Made by a program: the position numbers and the translations under genes. From Cyanocohniella sp. LLY (lineage in GTDB: Bacteria > Cyanobacteriota > Cyanobacteriia > Cyanobacteriales > Nostocaceae): a stretch of DNA of 64,000 nt. Positions within the stretch are counted from its first letter, which is position 1, and every line of letters starts with the position of its first letter. Positions 35,089 to 45,171 of the stretch are shown piece after piece. Below the pieces are notes generated by a model. It was not told where the DNA came from and made no database searches. It saw only the letters and a list, made by a program, of their open reading frames with translations. The stretch covers positions 1 to 64,000 of the forward strand of contig JAKOMP010000014.1 in NCBI GenBank assembly GCA_022241785.1. Direction: 5' to 3'.

Positions 35089-35805
35089 ATGGGCAAGAAA
35101 AAATCTCTCAATGCAAAACGACTCACAAAAAACCAGGTTCAAGAACTAGTAGAATCTGAGGGGAAGCTGCATAAAGAATTTACAGAGTGTTTTGAGGAGA
35201 CTTATAGTAATGGATGCAAAAATCAACCTCTAGTTTATGAGCTATCAAATGATAGATTTTTATTTATTTTTGATCCCAAAGAAAGCTTAATACCCGGCAA
35301 AGGCGATATTTACTCCAAAGAATATTTTTTACGCATGATTCAATGGACACAGAAAGTAAGAGAAGACTATGCTAATGGTCGTGGTAATTCTGTAGCTCAT
35401 TGGCTATATTATTCAAAATATAAAGTGCAGCTTGTTAATAATATTGATAAATTAAACGATGATTTGAAAATGTGTTTAGACATTGCAAACGATCAGCTAG
35501 ACTTTTCTTACAAAAGTTTAGATATTTTATCTAGTAAAGCTGAAGATTATGAACTGGAAAAAATTCAAGCTGAGTTGTATGACAATTTAGTCGCATATGT
35601 GGGAGAGGTTATGCGGCGTAGAGTAAAAGGTAATTGGGTTGTTAGAGAAGATTATCCAGGTTGTGAATATCCTTTTATTGGTGTGAATCAGGGTATGCTA
35701 ATGCCTATTAATGTTGTCTGGCAAGAGTTATCTGGGCTTGAATCAATGAATTTACGCAAAGAAGCTGCTAATGAAGTACGACGCTTTTCACTCAGGTATG
35801 GGTAG
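35089..35805 (+). CDS. Unrecognised soluble protein, 238 aa
   Basis: A protein-like frame from ATG 35089 (MGKKKSLNAKRLTKNQVQEL); a GTG four codons earlier is an alternative. It is mainly helical and highly charged. Noted parts are an N-terminal basic stretch, a strand pair YELSNDRFLFIFDPKESLIP, a helix-rich centre (WTQKVREDYANGRGNSVAHW), and the end CEYPFIGVNQGMLMPINVVW. No signal peptide, membrane segment or motif that I know. It stands alone, with no partner gene on either side. Confidence 0.6.
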   Translation: MGKKKSLNAKRLTKNQVQELVESEGKLHKEFTECFEETYSNGCKNQPLVYELSNDRFLFIFDPKESLIPGKGDIYSKEYFLRMIQWTQKVREDYANGRGNSVAHWLYYSKYKVQLVNNIDKLNDDLKMCLDIANDQLDFSYKSLDILSSKAEDYELEKIQAELYDNLVAYVGEVMRRRVKGNWVVREDYPGCEYPFIGVNQGMLMPINVVWQELSGLESMNLRKEAANEVRRFSLRYG

Positions 35806-35957
35806 ATATGCGGCGTAACAACTATGGAATCAGTGACGCAAAAACGAATATTTAGGTAATCCTAATGAACAATATTGAAGTTATTGGTAATAAGTTGTTT
35901 AGCAGATTTTTCCCTAAATACTGCTAATTTTTAGTGCCAACAAGCAGGAATTATTTA

Positions 35958-36263
35958 TTAAAAGAAAGCTTCTACATTGTGGCGGTAGGCAATTAAAGCG
36001 TGATTACCCTGCTCCTCTTTCACTGACAAAAAGATAGCATCAGATAATTCTAGTGAAACAATAATCTTAATTTCAATGTTGGTGTTGTAACCTGCTAAGT
36101 CTGACAAGCGTCTTCCATGTCCGCCCTCACCTTGTACTTGACTAATGGTATAACCGCTGACATCGTAGGTTTTTAATAATTTAACAATCCGGTCTTTAAG
36201 TACTGTTTCACAAATGATAGTGATGAGGACAGCAGGTTCAACAGGAAAAGATAAGTCTGTCAT
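35958..36263 (-). CDS. PII-like signalling protein
   Basis: A 101-residue protein from ATG 36263 (MTDLSFPVEPAVLITIICE). It has the ferredoxin-like PII fold: strand VLITIICETVLKDRIVKLL, the T-loop region GYTISQVQGEGGHGRRLSDL, then strand NIEIKIIVSLELSDAIFLSV and the end EEQGNHALIAYRHNVEAFF. The classic PII uridylylation Tyr motif is absent, so it belongs to PII-like proteins of the SbtB type that bind nucleotides and control carbon transport. No sbtA or bicA lies next to it. Confidence 0.7.
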   Translation of the reverse strand: MTDLSFPVEPAVLITIICETVLKDRIVKLLKTYDVSGYTISQVQGEGGHGRRLSDLAGYNTNIEIKIIVSLELSDAIFLSVKEEQGNHALIAYRHNVEAFF

Positions 36264-36303
36264 AGACAACTCCAAAAAGTAAGTTTTTACAACTCTAAAT
36301 ACC

Positions 36304-36332
36304 AAAAAGGCTCAAGCATTTTTGCCTGAGCC
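36304..36332 (-). terminator. Terminator of the RNA-binding protein gene
   Basis: On the minus strand GGCTCAGGC, loop AAAAAT, GCTTGAGCC, then TTTTTGG. One pair is G-T. It lies about 65 bases past the end of the RRM gene and isolates it from the PII-like gene. Confidence 0.75.
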
Positions 36333-36395
36333 ACTGCAAAATAAGATGAATTTACTAGATCAATAAATTAGCGCAAACAGCTCAATTTATCAAAC

Positions 36396-36713
36396 TTAGT
36401 AGCGGTTGCGTGAACCACCGTATCCACCGCCGCGGTTAGCACCACCGCCACCACCAAAGGAACCTCTTTCTTCTCTGGGTTTAGCCTTATTGACTTTCAG
36501 GTCACGACCCATCCACTCTGCACCATTTAGGGCATCAATGGCAGCTGTTTCTTCATCGTCTGTACCCATTTCTACGAAACCAAAGCCGCGTAAACGTCCT
36601 GTTTCACGGTCGGTAGGTAGCTGAACACGCTTAACAGAACCATATTCTGCAAACACGGCATTAAGTGTATCTTCTGTAACGTCGTAAGAAAGATTGCCTA
36701 CGTAAACTGACAT
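36396..36713 (-). CDS. Glycine-rich RRM RNA-binding protein (Rbp family)
   Basis: A 105-residue single-RRM protein. RNP2 is VYVGNLSY and RNP1 is RGFGFVEM; the fold runs to about residue 82, followed by a short Gly/Arg tail (GGGGGANRGGGYGGSRNRY). These proteins (RbpA-type) rise in the cold in Anabaena and Synechocystis and act as RNA chaperones, taking the role of cold-shock proteins; some direct mRNAs to membranes. The upstream 240 bases probably include a long leader, as in known rbp genes. A terminator follows. Confidence 0.93.
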   Translation of the reverse strand: MSVYVGNLSYDVTEDTLNAVFAEYGSVKRVQLPTDRETGRLRGFGFVEMGTDDEETAAIDALNGAEWMGRDLKVNKAKPREERGSFGGGGGANRGGGYGGSRNRY

Positions 36714-36962
36714 AGATTGTCTCCGAAATTGTAAATATGTAGAGATTTAGATTTCGGAGAAAAATTTGTAAATACCAAAAACGCAAAAGCTGTCAATACT
36801 AAAAACAAATGCTGTTAACCGATCTAACTCTCATCACCAATTATGGCATAGCAAATAACTTTTAGGGAGGAAATGGCAAAAGTGTTATATAAATTAATAT
36901 AAACAATTGCAGCTAGGTCAGTATACTGAGAAATTAATTTTGACTACATTAAATGTATTGAC

Positions 36963-38060
36963 TTATTTTAATGAGCGAAATATGACTCTTCCCGGAGACT
37001 CTTGTTGATTAATGCGTGTATACACCCGCAGACAAGTTAAAACTTCCCCCGGAATACCGCCGCAGTCTAGTTGCAGGTCATCTTTGGATAAAAGGCAGAT
37101 ATCGGCATAAATTCCTGACAATTGACGAATCCGTACGTCATGACCTGCACTAATGGCCGTTTGTGCCATTTTTTTCAAGATGCGCCGTGATTCTTGTTGC
37201 AACTTACCCCACCAAGAATAGCGTTCGGCTGGGGGGACAAATATTAATGAGTGTATGGCTTCATCTAAGTCAATGCCAGCCCGTAGGGTTAATAAGGGGT
37301 CAAGATTTTCTTCAGCTTTTTGGATGCGGTGCAGGCGATCGCCTAAGGTATCTATATATTGAGTGCGCTGTTCTGGTTTGGATTGCAAGTTGATCACATC
37401 GAAGCTAAACACGCTTTTTAAGGAATGATGTAATTCTGGGTCTATGTCTATCAGTTTGAGTAATAAATGGACAAATCCGGCGAATAAGTACACGTCTTGA
37501 GAAGCTGCATTGGGGTCGATGTCACAATTAAATAGAACTTTTTCTGATAAGCACAAGCCTTTGGCTTTGACGGTACCATTTAATCCGGGGTACATAATTT
37601 CATCACGACTGAAAGGCAGTTTAACTAAATGCACATTATCTGCTGTAGCCCCAATTTCTTGGGCTAAGTCTAATGCTTTTTGTCGCCAAGTTATTGCCAA
37701 ATTTTCTGGTATGCGGAGCAATTTTCGGTGAATTTCATTCCATAATTCGCCGTCGGTTTGGCTTTGTAATGGCGAATTTCCTAAATATAAGTTGAGTTCG
37801 CTGTCAGTATTAAAAGCATCGCGCAGATGTATGAGTTTTAGTTCACTAGCAAGGGTGATTATTTCGGGAATATCATCGGTTTTTGGTTGCAATAAGTTAT
37901 GAATTTCTTGCAGTAGTTCGTCGCATATTTCGGCCCCTGGATCTAGTGGTAGTTCTGTGCGTGCCTGGTTTAAGGTCGCCTCTAGTCCGTGGAGACTAAA
38001 TTTGAGTAGTTTGGCTAGTTCTGAGTTTTTTATTGCTAATAGTTGGTGTAAATGCTGCAT
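36963..38060 (-). CDS. Unknown protein, third gene of the dynamin/Hsp70-like cluster
   Basis: A 365-residue soluble protein. It is mainly helical with many Leu/Glu/Gln (e.g. LLQEIHNLLQPKTDDIPEI), a central block PFSRDEIMYPGLNGTVKAKG with strands, and a C-terminal region containing SGIYADICLLSKDDLQLDCG. No nucleotide-binding motif was found. It is the last of three genes on the minus strand; about 210 bases with ACTCCCT heptamers separate it from the Hsp70-like gene. Its role must be inferred from partners: likely an adaptor or effector of the two NTPases. Confidence 0.6.
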   Translation of the reverse strand: MQHLHQLLAIKNSELAKLLKFSLHGLEATLNQARTELPLDPGAEICDELLQEIHNLLQPKTDDIPEIITLASELKLIHLRDAFNTDSELNLYLGNSPLQSQTDGELWNEIHRKLLRIPENLAITWRQKALDLAQEIGATADNVHLVKLPFSRDEIMYPGLNGTVKAKGLCLSEKVLFNCDIDPNAASQDVYLFAGFVHLLLKLIDIDPELHHSLKSVFSFDVINLQSKPEQRTQYIDTLGDRLHRIQKAEENLDPLLTLRAGIDLDEAIHSLIFVPPAERYSWWGKLQQESRRILKKMAQTAISAGHDVRIRQLSGIYADICLLSKDDLQLDCGGIPGEVLTCLRVYTRINQQESPGRVIFRSLK

Positions 38061-38273
38061 GAAGATTAAGAATTAACTAACCGAAAAAGGGGCAAAGCTA
38101 AGAGTGTGGGAGAGTTGAGAAAGATAAAACCAATTCGCAATTCCCAATTCGCAATTCGCAATTAATTCAGCCACCCACAAGGGGCGAGGTTTTAAACCTA
38201 ACTTTTCTGATAAATAAGGGAACTACTCTAAAGTCTTCCCCCTATTCCCTACTCCCTACTCGCCACTCCCGTC

Positions 38274-41200
38274 TTAATGTATGCCGCAAAAGGGATCGCG
38301 TTCTTTATCTACTTCGTTGGGTTGCAGTTCTAGTTCGGCACGATAAACGCATCCTTCTTGTTTGAGACATTCTTGACTGGTGGATGTCCAGTAGGGAACT
38401 TCGCCGGCGTGCATTCGCAAAATGCCTCGGTTATCCAGGGTGACGCAATATTGGCAAGGATAATCTGTGGTGATGTCGGGTTTACTTAAAGCGCCAATGC
38501 GTATCCATTTTTTAGTGTTAGTTGTGCTATCTGTTTGATAGATATAAAAGGTGTGCTGACTGGTATGGGGAAAGGGAGGTAAGGAGTTACTAACTAAACC
38601 ATATTCTGGATGGGTGGCGTTATCATGGACATAATGAAATTCTCGCAGCAATTGATTATTATCTTTGTCGATTTCAAAGACTAGGTGATAGGCGTTTGGT
38701 TGATCAACGGTGGCTGACTCAATGACATTGACGGCAATATCACCATCATTTAAGTTTTGTTTGGGGCCTTCTACGGCTATATTCCATTTCAAGTTACCAT
38801 CAGCAAATAGCGCTGATGTTTCGGAGGCTGCGGCTAAGGCTGCGCCGACATCGATTCCGGGAACATCAATTAAATAATGGGGTGTTCCTTGACATAGCAG
38901 GACGCTAAATTGTAGGGTTTGGTCGATTTCAAATTGAACTTTGATTTTTTTGAGAAACTCGGCTTCTTGCATTCCTAGTTTCTGCATCAGGTTTTTGCCG
39001 TCGAAGCTACCCCAAAGTCGTAAGTCTCCGTCTTCGTAATCTTGACGGTAAATTATGTTAGTTAATTGTATCCCTTGCCATTCGGTACGCACTTTGGCGG
39101 CTGTTTCGCTGGGGGCGATTTGATAAAGTTCTTGTCCGGCTTTGAATATGGGTAAGAGTTCGTTACTTTGGGTTTTGCGTTTGAAGTTGCAGGGCAAATA
39201 ATAAAATAAGTTTTTAACGTCTATTTCCAGTTGATTTGCACCTTTTCGTAGTAATTCTTTGGATTCTTCGGGATCGAATCTGAGTCTTCGCAGTTTTTCG
39301 GCGTAGCAAGCACCGGCGGAGGTGGCTAGTTTGGTAAATTCTAAAACAAAGGTAATGCGTTCTGGATTCCAAACGAAATACGGTGAGTTGCTAAATTCTT
39401 GATAAATATGGCGCTGTACTAAATCAAGATTACAAGTTTTACCAGAAAGAATTAACCAATCAACTTTGTGGGTGTTCCAAGTATCTGTATCTTGGGCGCT
39501 GAGACGACTTTCCATAAGTCCTTTAGCAATGCCAATCCCTTCTTTGATGGCGGAAGATGCCGCACGTTCAAATTGCTGACTATCTAAGGTGACACTGATA
39601 CTATCTGGATCTCTAACTTGGAATTTAATTACACTTTGATGCAGTAATTCTAAAATCTGTTGTTCGGAAACTGTAAAGGTTAGAAGTGAATTATCTGCTG
39701 GTGGTTTTTGTCCGAGTTGCAGTTTGGCAGCTTCGGCATAATCCCACAATGTATAAAAGGTTTGTAGTCGTTGGGGTGCTTGTTGCCAGCGGGTTGGTAA
39801 TACTTTTTCGGCTGTATCTAGGGCATCTTTATAAGCAGCATCGCCTTCAGGATTTTCTCTATCTAAGCATTTTAATAGGCTGCCGTTTTTAAATTTGCCT
39901 TTTTCGAGGAAACGTTCGTTTAATTCGGCACTAATTAAATCTTCTAACTTTTCACAATCAATGTCACCGTTGGTTACTGCTGTGAGAAGAAAATCGGCGA
40001 TCGCTACTTTCAACAATCTGAAGATTCTCAGGGTGATTAATTCACCACCCAACTGTAAATGTCCCGATGAACCTAATAGTTTTGGGGTGAGTTTATAGTA
40101 ACGTCCACCTAATCCTCTATCTTCATGTTCAGCAAAGGATGGGGTTTTATCTTCTAAAGTTAATTCTATTAATGCTAAGTCAGTAGTTCCGCCGCCGATA
40201 TCCAAAACTAAAACGTTTTGTGACCATTTATTCCCTACTTGGCGACAACGAGTTTTAAATGACTCAATCCCAATATTCAGATTACCGCCAAATTCTCGCC
40301 AGAGAAAGAATATAGCTACCGAGACGGCTTCATCGTAGGCGGTTTGGACATCATCAATACCCAACTGTTCAACTAATTGTCTCACTTCCTTCCGCACTAC
40401 GGGAGGGGCGACGGTGGGATAAGTGACCACGGCTGTGAGAAATTCGCCCTCAGAAAATTTGCGTCTGGCGCGTTGGCGGTAGTCTTCTGTTAACTCGATG
40501 AGATGGGCCCAGGCTGCTTGAATCAGTTCACTAACATGAATTGACTCTTCCTCACCACCTATCATTATCGGAAAAGACCGATCTTGCCCAAAATAGCGCT
40601 TGGGTGAATGGTGAAATCTGCTGATAATTTCCTTTAATGAACTACTTGTACCTTGGGCGATCGCTTTTTTGCGATTATCTCTAGCTTCTCTTCCCATGCG
40701 TAAGCGTAAATCTGGTAAGCTAGCCACTTCCAACTCACTGGGAATTTCTGTATCCCGGCGGTCAATATCTAGAACTACAGGAATTAAATTTTGCGATTCT
40801 AAGGTAGGGACACGAAAAACTTCATGATATATCTGGTACAGTTTTTTACTAACCGCCCGGCGGAATTTATCACTATTTCCTAAACATAATTCGATTTGAC
40901 GAATGGCTTCCAAAAATCCTGCCTTTTGGTCACTCGCAAAAATTTCACACAAGCGACTCGGTTCAACTTCCAAGTTTTTACTAATATCAGCAATAAACTT
41001 TTCCCATTCATAGGGATTGACATCAGGTAACGCTTCTTCAACGGGAGAACTCAACCATTGTGACAGGCGATCGCGTAATCTAATTTCTTGTTCTTTTGGT
41101 AAAATTTCCGCAATTGGCACTTCAATGGGGTCAAACAGCGTCACTGTAGAATTGGATGTGCCAAAATCTAAAGCAAACCATCCAGGAAATCGTTTTTGCT

Positions 41201-41672
41201 GTTTTTTAATTGCTTGTTGCAAAACATAATTGCTCAGTTGAAAATCGGCGCTAACAGCATCTATATCGATAATTTTTTCATCATAAACTAGAGGTGACCA
41301 CAAATAGCAGGAAGCTTCACTTTGCCGAGGTTCAGATAGTAGCGGATCTCCTAAAGGATCAGAATCGAAATACTCAACAGTTACTTCTAAAGTACAATTA
41401 ATTGGTTCTGTTAAAGGGGTTTCTAATTTACAAGGATATTGTTCTAATTGCCCAATTTGCGAAATTTTGGGAGTTACCGAATCAAATGGTTTATATGCTT
41501 TTTTAATTTGCCTAGCTAAGTCATCTGGTGTCCCAGTAACAATGCAGTTAATTCTGGCTATGTGAGGCACATTATCACCAGCAGCGACAAGTTGAATAGT
41601 GGGTAGTTCTAAATATTCACTTTCGTTAATACGTATCTGGAAGTTGGGCGGGAGTCGAATTTCTACAGGCAT
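38274..41672 (-). CDS. Large Hsp70/actin-fold ATPase with long extensions
   Basis: An 1132-residue protein of the Hsp70/actin ATPase superfamily. Phosphate-1 is GWFALDFGTSNSTV (about 164-177), connect-1 is VVTYPTVAPPVVRKEVRQLV (415-434) followed by YDEAVSVA, phosphate-2 is NVLVLDIGGGTTDLAL (486-501) and the adenosine motif is DWLILSGKTCNLDLVQ (738-753). The N-terminal 160 residues and a C-terminal 300-residue beta-rich part, with cysteines near the end (CQYCV, ECLKQEGC), flank the core. It is twice the size of DnaK and lacks a recognisable substrate domain. The layout recalls SrfB. A dynamin-like GTPase gene lies 139 bases upstream. Confidence 0.75.
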   Translation of the reverse strand: MPVEIRLPPNFQIRINESEYLELPTIQLVAAGDNVPHIARINCIVTGTPDDLARQIKKAYKPFDSVTPKISQIGQLEQYPCKLETPLTEPINCTLEVTVEYFDSDPLGDPLLSEPRQSEASCYLWSPLVYDEKIIDIDAVSADFQLSNYVLQQAIKKQQKRFPGWFALDFGTSNSTVTLFDPIEVPIAEILPKEQEIRLRDRLSQWLSSPVEEALPDVNPYEWEKFIADISKNLEVEPSRLCEIFASDQKAGFLEAIRQIELCLGNSDKFRRAVSKKLYQIYHEVFRVPTLESQNLIPVVLDIDRRDTEIPSELEVASLPDLRLRMGREARDNRKKAIAQGTSSSLKEIISRFHHSPKRYFGQDRSFPIMIGGEEESIHVSELIQAAWAHLIELTEDYRQRARRKFSEGEFLTAVVTYPTVAPPVVRKEVRQLVEQLGIDDVQTAYDEAVSVAIFFLWREFGGNLNIGIESFKTRCRQVGNKWSQNVLVLDIGGGTTDLALIELTLEDKTPSFAEHEDRGLGGRYYKLTPKLLGSSGHLQLGGELITLRIFRLLKVAIADFLLTAVTNGDIDCEKLEDLISAELNERFLEKGKFKNGSLLKCLDRENPEGDAAYKDALDTAEKVLPTRWQQAPQRLQTFYTLWDYAEAAKLQLGQKPPADNSLLTFTVSEQQILELLHQSVIKFQVRDPDSISVTLDSQQFERAASSAIKEGIGIAKGLMESRLSAQDTDTWNTHKVDWLILSGKTCNLDLVQRHIYQEFSNSPYFVWNPERITFVLEFTKLATSAGACYAEKLRRLRFDPEESKELLRKGANQLEIDVKNLFYYLPCNFKRKTQSNELLPIFKAGQELYQIAPSETAAKVRTEWQGIQLTNIIYRQDYEDGDLRLWGSFDGKNLMQKLGMQEAEFLKKIKVQFEIDQTLQFSVLLCQGTPHYLIDVPGIDVGAALAAASETSALFADGNLKWNIAVEGPKQNLNDGDIAVNVIESATVDQPNAYHLVFEIDKDNNQLLREFHYVHDNATHPEYGLVSNSLPPFPHTSQHTFYIYQTDSTTNTKKWIRIGALSKPDITTDYPCQYCVTLDNRGILRMHAGEVPYWTSTSQECLKQEGCVYRAELELQPNEVDKERDPFCGIH

Positions 41673-41811
41673 TGTTTTTCTTTTGTTGGGAAGGGGTTTA
41701 TTAAAATTTATTGGTGTTGATCATTGAATATCTGAATTTATTCCGCGCAAAGGCGCAAAGGTACAAAGAAAAAAATATGAGGTTGTTTATGCAGATGTAC
41801 TGAGTTCTCTT

Positions 41812-44358
41812 CTAACCCCTTTCTACCTCTGAATAAGACATAGTAGAAATTGCCGAAAGAATCTGCAACCAGGTGGGAATAGCAACTTTACCTGGAGAAT
41901 CGCTAGCAGCAATATGTCTGAGTAATTCTTCTTTTTTAGACAAATTTTGTAGCGTCGGAATAATTTGATCTAAAATCCCTTCGAGTTCGGCGTTTACTTG
42001 CTGATTGATTTCGCTGACGTATTGCACTAAATGTAAACTGGCACTAGCGATGATTTCATCTCTGAGTCGCAATACAAAAAGTTGATGATTGGCAGTTCTT
42101 GGGAAGTCTTGACTTTTTTCTGGGGCCCAATCAAATATTTGACCAATATTATGTTTTTCGTCTTGTCGCGCTAAGGGAAACATTATCTCTGGTGAAATTG
42201 TTTTTTCTTGACTATTAATTTCCGAAATAATTGCTTCTTGCCATTGGATAGGATCACATCCCAGTAGCAATTGATAAAATATATCGGCTGCTTCTACACC
42301 AAATTTGCTTTCAATTTCTGGTTCCATTTCTGGTTGCAGAAGTTCTTGTAAATAATCACGTTCTGGGGCTATGTGATTTGATAATTTACTTAATAAATCT
42401 GTGACGGCTTGATGAATGCGATCGCGGGCAAAGTTTTCTAGTTCTTTAACTGTTTTTTCAAAGGACGGATAAAAGTCATCACTCTTTGTTGGTAAGGCAC
42501 TATTAACTCGATTACCTCGGTTAAATAATTTGCCTGCTGCACCTTTAGATTCCGATAAAGAAATCATCCCATTACTGGCTTTGTTAAACAGCAAAGTCCA
42601 CTCATTCCAATTGAGAATTTTAAATGTAAGTTCATCTTTAACTACATCACTAACTACCTCTCCTCGGCGGTCTTTGAGTGGTTCTTTTCCTAAATCTTTT
42701 TGGAAATTACGATAAGTTTTATCCAAGTTTTCAATGGCAGCACGCAACTCGATTAAATCAGGATTATCTGTTGTGGGTATGCCTTGTTGATGAATTTCTT
42801 CAATAATATTTTTCAGGTAATCTTGCTGCTGGCGTAAATTATCGGCAGCCCTACAAGTATCTTGATAAAGTTGTTTTAATCCGTGGGTGGCGACGTGATT
42901 TTGAATTAATTCTCGGAGTTTAGCAATACCCCCATCTTGGGCAAAGTAACCTAGTTGTCTGCCTAAACGACTCCGAGGATCAGATTCTAACAACCGTTCA
43001 CTTAATAGCTGCCATTTTCGTTGCAACCGCTTCGATCGTTCTAGATAATCAGGATAGTCCAAATTCGCCAAAAATTCTGGTGAACCTGCTTTGACGCTAC
43101 TAGAACGTTTAGCTAACTCAGCTAGTCCTAACAGTGGCGATGATAAAACAATGCGGTCTGGTTGGCTGGTGAATGCACTAGCGGCGTCAATGGTGGTTTG
43201 CAGAACTTTCAACCTGGATAAGACATCTTTTTCTGTTAAAGGATGAGGATCGGCGATTAGTTGATCAAGTTCTCGTTCACCACCTTCACTATCTAAAGGT
43301 AGCTGGTCAAAACGACCCACAGCCACCAAAATCAAATCCTTGAGGTCTTGTCCTGGTCGCTGCTGCTGCATCATGGTGAAAATTTTATTGGCGCGATCGC
43401 TTCCGGGGGTTTTCCCATTCAGCAAGACTAAAATTGTCTGTACTTCTGCCAATTCCCGCAGTGATAAAAAGGTATCCCTAGCACCGGAATTAGCCGCCCC
43501 TAAGCCGGGAAAATCCAACAAGATAAATTCCGAAGCACCTGTAAAATCCCAAATTTCCCGTGCTATTTTCACCTCAATATCCACACGGCGAATTAATGGG
43601 AAGCTATTTTGTAATAACTTGGTAGGTAATCTCTGGGGTGGACTCGGTAATTTAATATGAACAGGCGGTAAATCCTCAAAATTGAGAGTTTGGATAGCCA
43701 TTGGCTGTTCGGCTAGCTGTAGCCCCTCACGGGCAGTGATGGCATCAATTTGGTAGCGTCCATTGCACATCGCTTGCCCATAGGATTGATAAGCACGTAC
43801 AAACAATACCAATTCCCGCAGTAAATAACGTAACTCTAGATTCTTACTGGTGTTCCACGCATCCTCGCACCAATTTATAATATCTCTGCCACTGTTTAAC
43901 TTTGACGGAGAAATCAGGGACAGCCCCGCGGCTTTAGCCCTCTGATTGGCTTCTGCCAACATAAAACGTAGACACTCATTGACACCTTCATGGGACAGGT
44001 ACTCTATAGTGAAATTACCTATTTGAGTAGTTAAAAAGCTTTCTTGGGGTACAAGATGAATAGCGGTGACATTCCCTGTGGTGGGATTTTCACTAATGGG
44101 CAAAGCATCTGCATACCCCATTAAACTACCTAAAAGCAAGGTCTTGCCGCTACTAAATTCTCCCATCACCCCAATTTTCACAGGCGATGTGGCAAGTTCT
44201 ACCGTTTTCTCAGCAGCTTCGCGCAGACGCACCAGACAATCATCCAAGCTGACAGGTATCCAATCTTCTTGTTTAGAGGGATATTGCGGTACTGAATCTA
44301 TTTTTTGGAGAATAAATTCCCCGTACTCTTTAAAACATTCCAGTTTTTCTGGTTCCAT
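41812..44358 (-). CDS. Large dynamin-like GTPase
   Basis: An 848-residue GTPase from ATG 44358; an upstream GTG adds five residues, and positions here count from that GTG. G1 is GEFSSGKTLLLGSLMG (71-86), the switch-1 Thr lies in ENPTTGNVTAIHL, G3 is ILLDFPGLGA (284-293) and G4 is AVGRFDQLP (351-359). About 170 residues are inserted between switch 1 and G3. The C-terminal half is long helices with several heptad stretches (QQDYLKNIIEEIHQQG), the bacterial dynamin-like arrangement, without a clear transmembrane hairpin. It resembles SrfC-type proteins in layout. It is first in a three-gene cluster with the Hsp70-like ATPase. Confidence 0.75.
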   Translation of the reverse strand: MEPEKLECFKEYGEFILQKIDSVPQYPSKQEDWIPVSLDDCLVRLREAAEKTVELATSPVKIGVMGEFSSGKTLLLGSLMGYADALPISENPTTGNVTAIHLVPQESFLTTQIGNFTIEYLSHEGVNECLRFMLAEANQRAKAAGLSLISPSKLNSGRDIINWCEDAWNTSKNLELRYLLRELVLFVRAYQSYGQAMCNGRYQIDAITAREGLQLAEQPMAIQTLNFEDLPPVHIKLPSPPQRLPTKLLQNSFPLIRRVDIEVKIAREIWDFTGASEFILLDFPGLGAANSGARDTFLSLRELAEVQTILVLLNGKTPGSDRANKIFTMMQQQRPGQDLKDLILVAVGRFDQLPLDSEGGERELDQLIADPHPLTEKDVLSRLKVLQTTIDAASAFTSQPDRIVLSSPLLGLAELAKRSSSVKAGSPEFLANLDYPDYLERSKRLQRKWQLLSERLLESDPRSRLGRQLGYFAQDGGIAKLRELIQNHVATHGLKQLYQDTCRAADNLRQQQDYLKNIIEEIHQQGIPTTDNPDLIELRAAIENLDKTYRNFQKDLGKEPLKDRRGEVVSDVVKDELTFKILNWNEWTLLFNKASNGMISLSESKGAAGKLFNRGNRVNSALPTKSDDFYPSFEKTVKELENFARDRIHQAVTDLLSKLSNHIAPERDYLQELLQPEMEPEIESKFGVEAADIFYQLLLGCDPIQWQEAIISEINSQEKTISPEIMFPLARQDEKHNIGQIFDWAPEKSQDFPRTANHQLFVLRLRDEIIASASLHLVQYVSEINQQVNAELEGILDQIIPTLQNLSKKEELLRHIAASDSPGKVAIPTWLQILSAISTMSYSEVERG

Positions 44359-45171
44359 AAAGCATTTTTCCACTTGGCATCAATTTCTGTGAGTTTTATA
44401 ACATAAATACATGAGATCAGCAGATATTCATGCAAAGTGTTGATCAAACATTTGGCATTTACTACTAAACTATTTTTTACTACCGGCTTACACAATTATG
44501 AACCGGATACTTATGTAAAAAAGATTAAGAATTAAAAATCAACCTTATTGATATTAAGTATAATTTTTTCTGTAAATACATTATCCAATTACGTAAATAG
44601 CTGACTTCAGATTACCCCTTGATGGGAGCTTTTTATACAAAATTTCAAATTGCAGGCAACAAATTTAATATAGAGACATTTCGATAAAACATCTTGACAA
44701 ACTATCCATGTATAGCAAAGATTTTGGGAAACGGCACTATTGCTCAAATACCTGATGAATTATAAAGATTTAACTTTATCATCCTCAATGGGATCATCGG
44801 CTAATCCATTAATAATTACTGATACACCTTCTTTGGCAAATTTATGAGCGATCGCCTCGCCAATTCCAGCACCAGTCACAATCGCCACTTTACCATCTAA
44901 GCGTCTAACCAAAGGAATACCTTCTGTACATTTCATCATCTGTTAGTCGGCTGTTTCAGGTTGCCAAGCATGATTCTTACTTTTGGATTTGAGTATTTTG
45001 TCCATTTTCAATACTTGTAATCCTGATATACAAAGCATCCAGCTTCAATTAGGTTCTTTTTATAATTGTTCTACTCTTTGATTTAGATACATCTGTCTTC
45101 AGTAGGGTTAAGTAGCAAATAGCTTTTGTTACGGTTATTCGTAACACTCATTAATCACAAGAACATTTGTT
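44359..45171. other. Intergenic stretch with an SDR remnant
   Basis: The left 400 bases are AT-rich and show nothing definite. The truncated short-chain dehydrogenase is at 44760-44939. The right 230 bases precede the helical carotenoid protein gene and must contain its promoter; no clear box was seen. Confidence 0.5.
44760..44939 (-). pseudogene. Truncated short-chain dehydrogenase (SDR) remnant
   Basis: A 59-codon frame from ATG 44939 to TAA 44760 encodes IPLVRRLDGKVAIVTGAGIG then EAIAHKFAKEGVSVIINGLA. This is the N-terminal Rossmann segment of an SDR. The glycine loop reads TGAGIGEA where TGAxxGIGEA is expected, so two residues are missing, and the catalytic Ser-Tyr-Lys part is absent. 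Around 180 residues are lost downstream. I regard it as a decayed gene; expression of the stub is unlikely. Confidence 0.7.

Noticed and set aside
43340..43660. Antisense frame of 106 codons within the dynamin-like gene
   Set aside because: Opposite a strongly supported gene and without motifs; a shadow frame.
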